DNA of 64,000 bases from Paenimyroides tangerinum (GTDB taxonomy: Bacteria; Bacteroidota; Bacteroidia; Flavobacteriales; Flavobacteriaceae): the NCBI RefSeq assembly GCF_003865405.1, contig NZ_RQVQ01000009.1:35978-99977 (forward strand). The letters are read 5' to 3'. The position numbers and the translations under genes are program-made. Of this stretch, positions 41,910-51,611 are shown piece after piece (position 1 is the stretch's first letter; every line of letters starts with the position of its first letter). A model generated the notes under the pieces. It was given only the letters and a program-made list of their open reading frames with translations, made no database searches and was not told the DNA's origin.

Positions 41910-43142
41910 TTATTTTTTGATATAGGAATTTGAGTATTTACGTAAACTTTTGTTTGATATAAAAATTGCCAAAAGCATAAAAACTACAGCAATGATAAAC
42001 GGAGCTCCAGGAAATAAAAATGGTGCTTGATCATGTGTGAAATAATAAAATACATTAGTCATTAACAAAGGGCCAAAAATGGCTGTTGCACTATTTAAAC
42101 TTGCTAAAGTTCCTTGTATTTGTCCTTGTTCTGTTGGCGGAATGTGTGTTGTGATTTCGGTTTGCATGGCTGGTCCAGCAATTCCTCCCAAGCAATATGG
42201 GATTAAAAATACAAACATCATCCAGCTTTCTTGTGCGAAAGCAAATAGTAATAGACCTAAGCAGTTTAATGATAAACCTATCAAAATACTTTTTGAATTT
42301 CCTAACTTCGGATTTACCCAACGAATCAATCCACCCTGAACGACAGCAACTAAAAATCCGATGACTCCTAATGAAATTCCAACCATTTGTTCATCCCATT
42401 TAAATCGATACATCGTATAAAAACTCCAGTTTCCGTGAATTGCGTGTGAAGCTAAATACATACAGAAAATAGCTGCTGCTAGCCCAAGTACTTCTGGGAA
42501 TTTCTTAAGACGTAAAAGTGCTCCAACTGGATTTGCAGTTTTCCATTCAAAATTTCTTCTTTTTTCTTTAGGTAAGGATTCAGGAAGTACAAATATTCCG
42601 TATAAAAAATTTAAAAAACACAAAAGTGCCGCTGCGTAGAAAGGAATTCGTGATCCATATTGACCTAATAATCCACCGATAACAGGACCAATGATAAATC
42701 CAACACCAAAAGTTGCACCAATCATACCAAAGTTTTTTGCTCGGTTTTCAGGAGTGCTGACGTCCGCAATATAGGCCGTTGCAGTAGAAATACTTGCACC
42801 GGTAATTCCTGCAATTATTCTTCCAAGAAATACCAATCCTATTGTAGGTGCGACAGCTAATAATAAGTAATCCAATCCAAAAGCTAAAAGGGAGATTAAT
42901 AAAACTGGACGTCTTCCGTATTTATCACTTAGATTTCCGATAAATGGCGCAAACATGAATTGTGTAAACGCGTAGGCGAATGCTAGCCATCCACCAATTT
43001 TTGCTGCTTCTGTTATGTCTGATTGAAGAAGTTCTTCAAGTAATTTTGGAATAACCGGAATGATAATTCCGATACCAATTACGTCAAGTAATATGGTAAT
43101 TAATATAAAACCAACTGCAGCTGATTTTTTTGATGAAGACAT
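41910..43142 (-). CDS. MFS drug-exporter of the TetA-like branch
   Basis: A 410-residue inner-membrane transporter with twelve hydrophobic helices. The ATG at 43142 is chosen because the alternative TTG upstream (43160) overlaps the -7 box. Motif [18 protein letters not shown] lies between helices 2 and 3, and motif C-like [18 protein letters not shown] in helix 5 marks drug:H+ antiporters of the tetracycline type. Actual substrates are unknown and tetracycline resistance must not be assumed. The stop is fused to the start of the AAA ATPase gene. Confidence 0.9.
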   Translation of the reverse strand: MSSSKKSAAVGFILITILLDVIGIGIIIPVIPKLLEELLQSDITEAAKIGGWLAFAYAFTQFMFAPFIGNLSDKYGRRPVLLISLLAFGLDYLLLAVAPTIGLVFLGRIIAGITGASISTATAYIADVSTPENRAKNFGMIGATFGVGFIIGPVIGGLLGQYGSRIPFYAAALLCFLNFLYGIFVLPESLPKEKRRNFEWKTANPVGALLRLKKFPEVLGLAAAIFCMYLASHAIHGNWSFYTMYRFKWDEQMVGISLGVIGFLVAVVQGGLIRWVNPKLGNSKSILIGLSLNCLGLLLFAFAQESWMMFVFLIPYCLGGIAGPAMQTEITTHIPPTEQGQIQGTLASLNSATAIFGPLLMTNVFYYFTHDQAPFLFPGAPFIIAVVFMLLAIFISNKSLRKYSNSYIKK

Positions 43143-43157
43143 AGTTCTATTTTTTAT

Positions 43158-43165
43158 CAAAGCTA
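43158..43165 (-). promoter_or_regulatory. -7 promoter element of the MFS gene
   Basis: CAAAGCTA, i.e. TAGCTTTG on the minus strand. Transcription would begin about 9 bases before the ATG at 43142, giving a very short leader and excluding the upstream TTG. Confidence 0.5.
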
Positions 43166-43186
43166 CAAAATAAATCTTTTACGTAT

Positions 43187-43218
43187 AAAAAAAGTCCTTC
43201 ATTACGAAGGACTTTTTG
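43187..43218 (-). terminator. Terminator of sucA-odhB
   Basis: AAAAAGTCCTTC / GAAGGACTTTTT (43189-43200 with 43206-43217), perfect 12-bp stem, 17 bp past the odhB stop on the minus strand. Confidence 0.85.
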
Positions 43219-43234
43219 ATATGTAAACAATCTA

Positions 43235-44449
43235 CTAAAGCTCGAAAGCTCTTTTTGGATCGTTGTTTAATAATAATTCAGCTGGATTTTCTAAAGCTTC
43301 TTTAACAGCAACTAAGAATCCAACAGACTCACGTCCATCAATAATTCTGTGATCGTAAGATAAAGCAATGTACATCATTGGTGCGATAACCACTTGTCCG
43401 TTTACAGCAACTGGACGCTCGATGATGTTGTGCATTCCTAAAATTCCAGATTGAGGAGGGTTGATGATGGGAGTAGATAACATAGAACCAAATACACCAC
43501 CGTTAGTGATTGTAAAAGTTCCACCAGTCATTTCATCAACTGTAATTTGTCCGTCACGAGCTCTTGTAGCTAAACGTTTGATGTCTGCTTCAACTCCACG
43601 GAAAGATAATAATTCTGCGTTGCGAACAACAGGAACCATTAATCCTTTTGGTCCAGAAACTGCAACAGAGATGTCAGCGAAGTCAAATTTAATTTGCTCT
43701 TGACCATCGATCATTGAGTTTACATCTGGGTATAATTGTAAAGCACGAGTAACCGCTTTAGTGAAGAAAGACATATATCCTAAACCAACTCCGTGTTTTG
43801 CTTTGAAAGCATCTTTGTACTCGTTTCTTAATTTGTTTACAGCAGTTAAGTTAACTTCGTTGAAAGTTGTTAACATAGCTGTAGTGTTTTTAGCCTCAAC
43901 TAAACGCTCTGCTACTTTACGACGTAACATAGACATTTTTTTACGCTCAGTTCCACGTGGTCCTCCTGTTGGAGTTCCCATAGATGGTACAGCGTTGATA
44001 GCATCTTCTTTAGTCACACGACCATCTTTACCAGTTCCTTGAATAGTTGCTGCGTCGATGTTTTTCTCGTCTAAAATCTTTTTTGCTGCAGGAGAAGCTG
44101 ATCCAGTTGCATAAGTTGCTGCCGCAGGAGCCGGAGCTGCTTTTGGAGCTTCTTCTTTAACTTCAGCTTTAGGAGCTTCAGCTGCAGGTGCACTACCTGA
44201 TGGTTTTGCTGCACTTGTATCAATTAAACAAACTACTTGACCAACTGCCACAGCGTCACCTTCTTCAGCTTTTAAAGTGATGATACCACTAGCTTCTGCA
44301 GGTAATTCCAAAGTTGCTTTATCTGAATCAACTTCAGCAATAGCTTGGTCTTTTTCTACATAATCTCCGTCTTTTACTAACCAAGTAGCAATTTCCACTT
44401 CAGTGATTGACTCCCCTGGCGAAGGAACTTTCATTTCTAAGATACTCAT
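43235..44449 (-). CDS. odhB: 2-oxoglutarate dehydrogenase E2 (succinyltransferase)
   Basis: Lipoamide-bearing core enzyme of the 2-oxoglutarate dehydrogenase complex in the TCA cycle. The lipoyl domain (residues 1-76) carries [12 protein letters not shown] with the lipoylated Lys44. An Ala/Pro-rich linker leads to a peripheral-subunit-binding domain ([14 protein letters not shown], about 118-131) and the catalytic domain (from about 170) with [11 protein letters not shown], His367 and Asp371 being the active-site pair. It is 37 bp downstream of sucA in the same operon. Confidence 0.96.
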   Translation of the reverse strand: MSILEMKVPSPGESITEVEIATWLVKDGDYVEKDQAIAEVDSDKATLELPAEASGIITLKAEEGDAVAVGQVVCLIDTSAAKPSGSAPAAEAPKAEVKEEAPKAAPAPAAATYATGSASPAAKKILDEKNIDAATIQGTGKDGRVTKEDAINAVPSMGTPTGGPRGTERKKMSMLRRKVAERLVEAKNTTAMLTTFNEVNLTAVNKLRNEYKDAFKAKHGVGLGYMSFFTKAVTRALQLYPDVNSMIDGQEQIKFDFADISVAVSGPKGLMVPVVRNAELLSFRGVEADIKRLATRARDGQITVDEMTGGTFTITNGGVFGSMLSTPIINPPQSGILGMHNIIERPVAVNGQVVIAPMMYIALSYDHRIIDGRESVGFLVAVKEALENPAELLLNNDPKRAFEL

Positions 44450-44486
44450 GAGTATATTAATTTATATTGTTATTGTAACTACTATA

Positions 44487-47252
44487 TTATTTTAAATCTT
44501 TATCAAAAACCATGTTTATTGCGTGAGCATAACGTGCTTTTGAACGTACAGAAGAACCTGCTGCTGGAGCAGAAGCGTCTGCTGGAGATGCTAAACGGAA
44601 TTTAACTAAGTCAAAATTCATTAACATAAATCCGTAAGCTCCCATATTACGTGGTTCTTCTTGAGCCCAAACATAATCATTTACATTTGGATAAGAATTT
44701 ATGATTGCTTTTAATTCTTCTATCGGTAATGGGAATAATTGCTCTAATCTTACAAAAGCAACATCTTTTCTTCCTAATTCTTCAGCTTTAGCAACTAAAT
44801 CATAGTAGAATTTACCTGATACGAAAACTAAAGTTTTGATTGCTGCTTTATCAGTAGCATTTACATCATCAATTACAGGTTGGAAACTTCCGTTTGTAAA
44901 ATCTACAATTGGAGAAACTGCTGCTGGATGGCGTAATAAACTTTTTGGAGAGAAAACAACTAAAGGTTTTCTAAAGTCAGTTACCATCTGGCGACGTAAT
45001 AAATGGAAATGGTTTGCTGGAGTTGTACAGTTAGCAATGTACATATTATGATTTGCACATAATTGTAAGTAACGCTCTAAACGTGCCGAAGAGTGTTCTG
45101 CTCCTTGGTGTTCGTACCCGTGAGGTAATAACATCACTAAACCATTTTGGTTGTTCCATTTATCTTCACCTGCAGAAATGTACTGGTCAATCATAATTTG
45201 AGCTCCGTTAGAGAAATCTCCAAATTGTGCTTCCCAAATAGTTAATGCTTTCGGATTTGTCATTGCATATCCGTATTCATAACCTACAACTGCATATTCT
45301 GATAAGTGAGAGTTGAAGATACGCATTTCACCATTACGAGATTGTAATTGGTTTAGCATAGTTACTTCTTCTTCTGTATCTTCAGTTTTAACTACAGCGT
45401 GACGGTGAGAGAACGTACCACGTTGAACATCTTGTCCTGTGAAACGTACATCAAAACCTTCTTGCATTAATGTTCCGTAAGCTAATAATTCACCCATTGC
45501 CCAATCTAAACGATCGTTTTCGTACATTTTAGCACGGTCACCGATTAATTTAGCTGTTTTGTTGATGAATTTTTTGTCTTCTGGAAGTTTTGTAATCACT
45601 TCAGCTACTTTGTCTAAAGATTCGCGAGAAACTTTAGTATCAAAAGTTTCCATCATACGAGAACGATCTGCGATATTATAACCAACCCATTCTTGTTGCA
45701 TGAAAGGAATAACTGTTGCTTTTTCGTTAGCTTTAGCAATAGTTAAATTATCTTCTAATATAGCTTTGTATTTATCTTCTAGAGCAACTACGTATTCTTC
45801 AGTTACAACTTTGTCTTCTAATAAGCGAGCGTTGTAAATGTTACGAGCATTTTGATGCTTAGAAATTAATTTATATAAAAGTGGTTGTGTAAAACGAGGT
45901 TCATCACCTTCGTTGTGACCATATTTTCTGTATCCTACTAAATCAACAAAAACATCTTCGTTAAACTGCATACGATATTCTAATGCGAAAATCAAAGCTT
46001 TAACAGCTGCTTCTGTATCATCTGCGTTAACGTGAACTACTGGAGCAGCAACTACTTTGGCAATATCTGTTGAATAAACTCCAGAACGTGCATCTTTAAA
46101 GTTTGTTGTAAATCCAACTTGGTTATTTAAAACCACGTGAATTGTTCCGCCTGTTTGGTATGCACGTAATTTAGACATCTGAACAATTTCATAAACAATA
46201 CCTTGACCTGCAATTGCAGCATCTCCGTGTAAACAGATTGGTAAAACTTTAGAGAAATCGTTAGCGTAATATTTGTCTTGTTTTGCACGAGCAACTCCTT
46301 CAATCACTGCACCAACCGTTTCTAAATGCGAAGGGTTAGGAGCTAAGTTTAAATTGATTTTTTTGCCGTTTGTATTTGTCTTTTCGAAAGTGTAACCTAA
46401 GTGATATTTAACGTCACCGTCGAATGAATCTGTTACATCTGCGTAATCTTTTCCGTCAAATTCAGTAAAGATGTTTTGAGCTGGTTTCTGGAAGATGTTT
46501 GCTAAAATGTTTAAACGACCACGGTGAGCCATTCCCATTACAAACTCCTCAACGCCCATATCAGCTGCTGCATCAATTAATGCATCTAATGCAGGAATAG
46601 TTGCTTCTAAACCTTCTAAAGAGAAACGCTTTTGACCAACATATTTTGTATGGAAAAAGTTTTCAAAAGCAGCTGCTTGAACTAATTTTTCTAGAACGTG
46701 TTTCTTTTTGTCTGAGTTTAATTCAGAAGATTTAGATTCGAAATAATTAGCAATCCAGTTTACTTTTTCTTCATTCGGAATATACATAAACTCAACACCA
46801 GTTGTAGTGCAGTAAACGTTTTCTAAATGATTTAAGATTTCTTGAAGTGTACTTGCAGGAAGTTTTATAGATTTAGCTGCATCAAAACGTGTATTTAAAT
46901 CAGCTTGTTTTAATCCAAATTTTTCAATTGATAAATCTGGAGTTGCTACTTGTCTTTCGCGAAGAGGATTCGTTTTCGTTAGTAAATGTCCTTGTGTTCT
47001 ATAAGCTTCAATTAACTTAAGAACAGCGAACTCTTTTTGAAGACTTTCAACAGCTTGAGTCGATTCTCCTGAACCTACGTAAGCATTTGATAATTGTTCA
47101 ACAGGGCTACCGTTGTATTCGTTTGCAAAATCAAAACCTTGAAAAAAACTTCTCCAGCTTGGTTCTACACTGTCAGGACTTACTAAGTACTGATCATATA
47201 AATCTGCAAAAAATGCCGTATGTGCCGCGTTTAAAAAGGAAAACCTATCCAT
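44487..47252 (-). CDS. sucA: 2-oxoglutarate dehydrogenase E1
   Basis: Thiamine-diphosphate-dependent decarboxylase of the TCA cycle; 921 residues from the ATG at 47252 (MDRFSFLNAAHTAFFADLYD). A TTG 42 bp upstream lies at the promoter's -7 box, so it cannot be the start. Hallmarks are GMAHRGRLNILAN (ThDP pocket), HLGYTFEKTN, HGDAAIAGQGIVYE with the GDx(A)..N-type Mg site continuing in LNNQVGFTT, and C-terminal ARLERYLQL and WAQEEPRNMG. It is followed by odhB (E2); the E3 gene is not in the window. Confidence 0.96.
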   Translation of the reverse strand: MDRFSFLNAAHTAFFADLYDQYLVSPDSVEPSWRSFFQGFDFANEYNGSPVEQLSNAYVGSGESTQAVESLQKEFAVLKLIEAYRTQGHLLTKTNPLRERQVATPDLSIEKFGLKQADLNTRFDAAKSIKLPASTLQEILNHLENVYCTTTGVEFMYIPNEEKVNWIANYFESKSSELNSDKKKHVLEKLVQAAAFENFFHTKYVGQKRFSLEGLEATIPALDALIDAAADMGVEEFVMGMAHRGRLNILANIFQKPAQNIFTEFDGKDYADVTDSFDGDVKYHLGYTFEKTNTNGKKINLNLAPNPSHLETVGAVIEGVARAKQDKYYANDFSKVLPICLHGDAAIAGQGIVYEIVQMSKLRAYQTGGTIHVVLNNQVGFTTNFKDARSGVYSTDIAKVVAAPVVHVNADDTEAAVKALIFALEYRMQFNEDVFVDLVGYRKYGHNEGDEPRFTQPLLYKLISKHQNARNIYNARLLEDKVVTEEYVVALEDKYKAILEDNLTIAKANEKATVIPFMQQEWVGYNIADRSRMMETFDTKVSRESLDKVAEVITKLPEDKKFINKTAKLIGDRAKMYENDRLDWAMGELLAYGTLMQEGFDVRFTGQDVQRGTFSHRHAVVKTEDTEEEVTMLNQLQSRNGEMRIFNSHLSEYAVVGYEYGYAMTNPKALTIWEAQFGDFSNGAQIMIDQYISAGEDKWNNQNGLVMLLPHGYEHQGAEHSSARLERYLQLCANHNMYIANCTTPANHFHLLRRQMVTDFRKPLVVFSPKSLLRHPAAVSPIVDFTNGSFQPVIDDVNATDKAAIKTLVFVSGKFYYDLVAKAEELGRKDVAFVRLEQLFPLPIEELKAIINSYPNVNDYVWAQEEPRNMGAYGFMLMNFDLVKFRLASPADASAPAAGSSVRSKARYAHAINMVFDKDLK

Positions 47253-47652
47253 AATATTGTCTAAAGACCTTTTGTTTAAAAAATATTTGTGCAAAAATAC
47301 GATACTTTATAATAATAATACAAAATTTTACAGAGTTTTATGATATTATTTTTCTGTATATTCTATATTCAAAATGATATAAATCATTAATTTAACTCCA
47401 AATCTATGAATATTGTTTTTTAATGCCTTTTTTTTAGGTAATAACTTTTGTCTTTTTTATTTTTTTGGGTTTAAAATACGAATTTATTAAAACCTGTTTT
47501 TTCTTTTCTTAGTTTTTGAATTGGTTTAATTTCAGAGAATTATAATTTTATAATTTATTAAATATGACATTACTTTTTTTAAAAGGGTATTATTTTGTTC
47601 ATGTGTTTGCAAAATAAAATTGTTAACTTTGTGATGTAAAAAAAATAAGATT
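47253..47652. other. 400-bp spacer with divergent promoter elements
   Basis: Very AT-rich and without a reading frame worth calling. It holds the sucA promoter (47292-47323) and, for the rightward gene, TAACTTTG at 47624-47631 (a perfect -7 box 22 bp before its start). Nothing else was recognised between them. Confidence 0.5.
47292..47323 (-). promoter_or_regulatory. Promoter of sucA-odhB
   Basis: On the minus strand TTG (47323-47321), 21 bp, TATTTTTG (47299-47292). Transcription would start near 47285, 33 bases before the ATG at 47252. Confidence 0.55.
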
Positions 47653-48210
47653 ATGAAAAAAATTATATGGATTTTGCTCTTTTCTGGATTATTAGGTCAG
47701 AATGAAATAAATGCACAAATAGTTCATCCTCAAAATAACGAACCAAGAAAAATAAAGAGTGATTTTTTTGAAAGAGTTCAATTTGGTGGAGGTTTAGGTT
47801 TGTCTTTCGGAAATAATTTTACGGATATTGCGATTGCTCCTAGTGGAATTTATCATTTAACAGATAAAGTAGCTGTTGGTGTTGGGTTACAATATAATTA
47901 TGTTGAGTCGAAAGATTATTATAGAAGTAGTTCTTATGGTATTAATTTAATTGGATTATATACACCGATTCCTCAATTTCAGTTATCTGCGGAATTAGAA
48001 CAACTTCGAGTAAATAATTCAATTGATTTGTATTCAGGTGGATATTATTACGGAAAATTCAAGGATAACTTCTGGAATACGGGGCTGTTTTTAGGTGCTG
48101 GATATCGCACAAGTAATGTTACTGTCGGTATTCGTTATAATGTTTTGTATAAACGAGATAATTTTGTTTATTCTCAAGCTTGGATGCCGTTTGTTAGAGT
48201 TTATTTCTAA
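47653..48210 (+). CDS. Small outer-membrane beta-barrel protein
   Basis: A 185-residue exported protein with a signal peptide (cleavage after INAQ) and alternating hydrophobic/polar strands (GGGLGLSFGNNF, VGVGLQYNYV, LGAGYRTSNVTVGIRYNVLY) ending in an aromatic residue (RVYF), as in 8-strand barrels. Flavobacterial homologues are often labelled 'alpha-ketoglutarate decarboxylase', apparently because they lie next to sucA; nothing in the sequence supports an enzyme. The gene overlaps the 3' end of the convergent gene by 17 bp. Confidence 0.8.
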   Translation: MKKIIWILLFSGLLGQNEINAQIVHPQNNEPRKIKSDFFERVQFGGGLGLSFGNNFTDIAIAPSGIYHLTDKVAVGVGLQYNYVESKDYYRSSSYGINLIGLYTPIPQFQLSAELEQLRVNNSIDLYSGGYYYGKFKDNFWNTGLFLGAGYRTSNVTVGIRYNVLYKRDNFVYSQAWMPFVRVYF

Positions 48211-48535
48211 AATATACTTTCAAGCATTCTCGCTTCAAAATCAAATAAGTAAGAACCTCGATCATCTGGTCGGGGTTTTCTTTTAGATTGGAGTGGACTT
48301 CCTGTTCAGGAATATCAATTAAATATAAAAGAGTTGAAAGCTTTGTTGGATGTTGGTCAACTATCAACTTTAATTGAATCTCAAGGTTTGCTACAATTTC
48401 AAAAATAGAAGCATCACTCGGTACAACTTCTACTTGAGTAGCTCTATAAAAATCTTTATTTAGCTGTTGTATTAATTGATCGAGTAATGCTTTGTTTGTT
48501 AATTCGGTATTTAATAATGAAATTGATTTCTCCAT
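48194..48535 (-). CDS. Conserved helical protein of unknown function
   Basis: A 113-residue, mostly helical, soluble acidic protein without motifs (LIQQLNKDFYRATQVEVVP, LIDIPEQEVHSNLKENPDQM). Not recognised beyond a general resemblance to flavobacterial proteins encoded next to polyprenyl synthetases. It starts 4 bp after the polyprenyl synthetase stop, so the two are co-transcribed. Its end overlaps the barrel gene by 17 bp. Confidence 0.7.
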   Translation of the reverse strand: MEKSISLLNTELTNKALLDQLIQQLNKDFYRATQVEVVPSDASIFEIVANLEIQLKLIVDQHPTKLSTLLYLIDIPEQEVHSNLKENPDQMIEVLTYLILKRECLKVYFRNKL

Positions 48536-48539
48536 TTAA

Positions 48540-49514
48540 TTATACAGATCGATTCATTAAATCTAAAGCAAATGTACGTAATTCGTTTTTGTGTTTTGTG
48601 TTGATGTCTAAATTGTCAAGAATTTCTAGAGCGTTATTTGTATAGATTTCAATCTGATTTTGAGTTGCTGATGTTGCTTCTGTTTTTTCAAAAATTGATT
48701 TCACTCGGTCTATTTTTTCTTGACCATTGTTTTCTGTTTTAGAAAACCAGTTGTATAATTCTTCTTTATCTTCCTTGTTTGCTTTTTCTAAAGCTAATAA
48801 ATAAAGGTATGTTTTTTTATTTTCTAAAATATCACCTCCAATTTGTTTTCCAAATGATGCCGAATCTCCAAATGCATCTAAATAATCGTCTTGAAGTTGA
48901 AAAGCAATTCCTAAGTTTAATCCGAAATTATAAATTGCGTTTTTATTATCTTCAGTGCTTTCTGCTACAATCGCACCCATTTTTAATGCTGCTCCAACTA
49001 AAACTGCTGTTTTGTACTCAATCATTTTGATGTATTCTGAAACGGAAACGTCATTTCTTGTTTCAAAATTGATATCCATTTGTTGACCTTCGCAAACTTC
49101 TAAAGCAGTTTTACTGAATAGTTGTGCAAGTTCTTTGAAGATTTTAGGTTCGTAATTTTCAAAATATTGATAAGCTAAAATCAGCATAGCATCTCCAGAG
49201 AGAATAGCTGTGTTTATGTTCCATTTTTCATGAACTGTTTTGTTTCCTCTTCTCAATGGTGCATCGTCCATGATGTCGTCGTGAATCAATGAAAAGTTGT
49301 GAAATAATTCAATTGCAGTTGCTGCGTAAAGTGCTTTTTTGTAATCAGTTCCGAAAATTTCTGCAGAAAATAAAGTTAAAACGGGTCTTAATTGTTTTCC
49401 TCCAAGTGATAAAATATATCTAATTGGGTCGTATAATTCGTTTGGCGTTTTTTCAATTTTTAGAAGGCTAATGTATTTTGAGGTGATCTCTTTATAATTT
49501 GTAATAGAGTTCAT
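48540..49514 (-). CDS. Trans-isoprenyl diphosphate synthase
   Basis: A 324-residue all-helical enzyme that condenses isopentenyl diphosphate units into a longer prenyl chain. The first Asp-rich motif is LIHDDIMDD (77-84) followed by APLRRG, the second QLQDDYLDAFGD (207-218), both complete for Mg binding. Chain length (C15, C20, or the longer menaquinone side chain) cannot be fixed from sequence alone; the length fits octaprenyl/heptaprenyl-type enzymes. Leftward unit with the small gene at 48194-48535. Confidence 0.92.
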   Translation of the reverse strand: MNSITNYKEITSKYISLLKIEKTPNELYDPIRYILSLGGKQLRPVLTLFSAEIFGTDYKKALYAATAIELFHNFSLIHDDIMDDAPLRRGNKTVHEKWNINTAILSGDAMLILAYQYFENYEPKIFKELAQLFSKTALEVCEGQQMDINFETRNDVSVSEYIKMIEYKTAVLVGAALKMGAIVAESTEDNKNAIYNFGLNLGIAFQLQDDYLDAFGDSASFGKQIGGDILENKKTYLYLLALEKANKEDKEELYNWFSKTENNGQEKIDRVKSIFEKTEATSATQNQIEIYTNNALEILDNLDINTKHKNELRTFALDLMNRSV

Positions 49515-49546
49515 ATTGCTTGTATAATGTTGTTATCAATTTTATA

Positions 49547-49554
49547 CAAATATA
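49547..49554 (-). promoter_or_regulatory. -7 promoter element of the polyprenyl synthase gene
   Basis: CAAATATA, i.e. TATATTTG on the minus strand, 33 bp before the ATG at 49514. Confidence 0.5.
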
Positions 49555-49598
49555 AGGGTTATTTTATTTAACTAAATATTAATAAAATAAAACCGAGA

Positions 49599-49634
49599 AA
49601 ACTTTTTGTGTATAAAAAGTTTCCATTAACTTTG
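49599..49634 (+). promoter_or_regulatory. Promoter and putative TetR operator of the efflux operon
   Basis: TTG (49606-49608), 18 bp, TAACTTTG (49627-49634). A perfect inverted repeat AAACTTTTT-N6-AAAAAGTTT (49599-49607, 49614-49622) spans the -33 element and spacer, a good site for autorepression by the TetR protein encoded next. Confidence 0.65.
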
Positions 49635-49659
49635 TCGAGAAAATTTTTAAAATAGATTT

Positions 49660-50271
49660 ATGAAAGAAGCAATTTTAAATAAATCACTTAAAATGTTTGT
49701 AAATCATGGTTTTAAATCTATTACGATGGATGATATTGCCAAGGAAATGGGAATTTCAAAAAAAACCATTTATCAGCATTTTGAGTCGAAAAACGATTTG
49801 GTAGCAGCAACAGTTGATTATGTTTTTGATTCTGCAACTTGTCGTATGAAAGAGATTGCAGATACTACTGAAACTCCAATTCATGAACATTTCGATATGA
49901 AAAATTGTGTAGGAGATTTGTTCGGACATAATATTCAGCCGAGTGCAATTTATCAGTTTAATAAATATTATCCTGAGTTAGCAAAAAAAATTGAAAAGAA
50001 ACGACATGATAATTTTGAATCTACAATTATCAAAAATTTACAAGATGGTGTTCGATTAGGATATTATAGAGAAGATATCGATATCGAGTTTATTGGACGC
50101 GTTTTCTTTTTGAGTTCTTCTTCGTTTTTGAGTAATGATATTTTTGAAGAGTTATTGAAATCAAAAACAATAGAAGAATTAAACACAAAATTTTTAGAAT
50201 ACCATTTAAGAGGAATTGTAACTCCAAAAGGATTGGAAGTTTTAGAACAAATTTTAAAAAAATTAAATTAA
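49660..50271 (+). CDS. TetR/AcrR-family repressor
   Basis: A 203-residue regulator. The N-terminal HTH is complete: HGFKSITMDDIAKEMGISKK, then TIYQHFESKNDLV (residues 16-48). The C-terminal ligand domain is unassigned. It is the first gene of an operon with three RND efflux genes; the next gene starts 4 bp after its stop. Likely role: repression of the efflux genes until an unknown ligand binds. Confidence 0.92.
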   Translation: MKEAILNKSLKMFVNHGFKSITMDDIAKEMGISKKTIYQHFESKNDLVAATVDYVFDSATCRMKEIADTTETPIHEHFDMKNCVGDLFGHNIQPSAIYQFNKYYPELAKKIEKKRHDNFESTIIKNLQDGVRLGYYREDIDIEFIGRVFFLSSSSFLSNDIFEELLKSKTIEELNTKFLEYHLRGIVTPKGLEVLEQILKKLN

Positions 50272-50275
50272 ATAT

Positions 50276-51595
50276 ATGAAAAAGCTCACAGTCGCTTTAA
50301 TTGCTTTGCTAGTTGGAAATTTAGCACAAGCACAACAAATTTTGACGCTTAAAGATGCGGTGAATTTCGCTTTAGAAAATAAAGCTGAAGCTATCAAAGC
50401 TAAGTTAGATGTGAAGAATAGCGAATTTATGATTGATGAAGTTCGTGCAAGTGCTTTGCCTCAAATTAGTGCTAATGGAGGTTTGACTTATAATGCAATT
50501 TTACAAGAAACCGCTTTAGATTTTGGAGGTCAAACTCAAATTATTAAGATGGGTCGTCCTTGGCAGTCAACAGCTTCTCTTTCATTAAATCAACAGATTT
50601 TTAATCAAGCTGTTTTTACAGGATTGAAAGCTGCAAAATCTACAAGAGAGTTCTATCAAATCAATGCAAAGTTGACCGATGAGCAAGTTATTGAGAAAGT
50701 GGCTTCGACTTATTACGAATTGTATAAAACAAAATCACAAATTGAAACATTAGATATAACAATCGAAAATACAACTCGTGTACGTGATGTGATTCAAAGT
50801 TTATACAATAGCGGTTTAGCAAAGAAAATTGATTTAGATCGTATGAATGTTTCTTTAAACAACGTGATTAGTGGAAAACAACAATTAGTTAATGTTCTTG
50901 AATTACAAGAAAACTCATTAAAATATTTAATCGGGATGGATATCAAAAATGAAATTGAACTTCCTGAAAATACGTTCGAAATTACTTCTGTTGCTTTTGC
51001 TGAAAATGCAAATACAGGTTTAAACAGAACAGAAATTGCATTGTTAGAAAAACAAGGTGAATTACTTGAATTGAATCTTAAAGCAACAAAAGCACAAGGT
51101 TATCCAACTTTAGGATTAAATGCTAATTATGGTTATTTAGGTATTGGTGAAAAAATGCCTTGGTTTAGACATTATCCAAGTGCTTATTGGTCTGATTATG
51201 CTTCTATTGGATTAAATTTAAGTATTCCAATTTTTAATGGAGGTGTTAATAGAGCAAGAATTAAACAAGCGAAAGTTGATATTGAAAGATTTAACGCTGA
51301 TGTAAACGATGCGAAATTAGGTTTGAATTTAGAATTCGAAAATGCTAAAGCGCAAATTACAAACTCTTTAATTACATTAAATACACAAAAAGAGAACGTT
51401 CAATTAGCTAAACAAGTTTTAGAAAACGTAGAAAATAATTATAAAAACGGTTTAGCAACATTGACAGATTTATTAGAAGCAGAAACTTCTTATTCAGATG
51501 CCCAAAACAATCAAACAAATGCTTTATTAGATTATAAACTTGCAGAAGTTCAGTTAATCAAAGCAAAAGGAGAATTAGATACATTAACAAAATAA
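50276..51595 (+). CDS. TolC-family outer-membrane efflux protein
   Basis: A 439-residue exported protein (signal peptide ending AQAQQ) with the TolC arrangement of two similar halves: ILTLKDAVNFALENK at the start of the first, and DAKLGLNLEFENAKAQITNS in the second, separated by the barrel strands (ASIGLNLSIPIFNGG). It forms the outer-membrane and periplasmic duct of the tripartite pump. Second gene of the operon; 16 bp before the adaptor gene. Confidence 0.92.
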   Translation: MKKLTVALIALLVGNLAQAQQILTLKDAVNFALENKAEAIKAKLDVKNSEFMIDEVRASALPQISANGGLTYNAILQETALDFGGQTQIIKMGRPWQSTASLSLNQQIFNQAVFTGLKAAKSTREFYQINAKLTDEQVIEKVASTYYELYKTKSQIETLDITIENTTRVRDVIQSLYNSGLAKKIDLDRMNVSLNNVISGKQQLVNVLELQENSLKYLIGMDIKNEIELPENTFEITSVAFAENANTGLNRTEIALLEKQGELLELNLKATKAQGYPTLGLNANYGYLGIGEKMPWFRHYPSAYWSDYASIGLNLSIPIFNGGVNRARIKQAKVDIERFNADVNDAKLGLNLEFENAKAQITNSLITLNTQKENVQLAKQVLENVENNYKNGLATLTDLLEAETSYSDAQNNQTNALLDYKLAEVQLIKAKGELDTLTK

Positions 51596-51611
51596 ATAGG
51601 AAACATAAAAT

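Noticed and set aside
41910..43142. Calling the MFS protein a tetracycline resistance determinant
   Set aside because: TetA-like motifs are general to drug:H+ antiporters; nothing specifies tetracycline.
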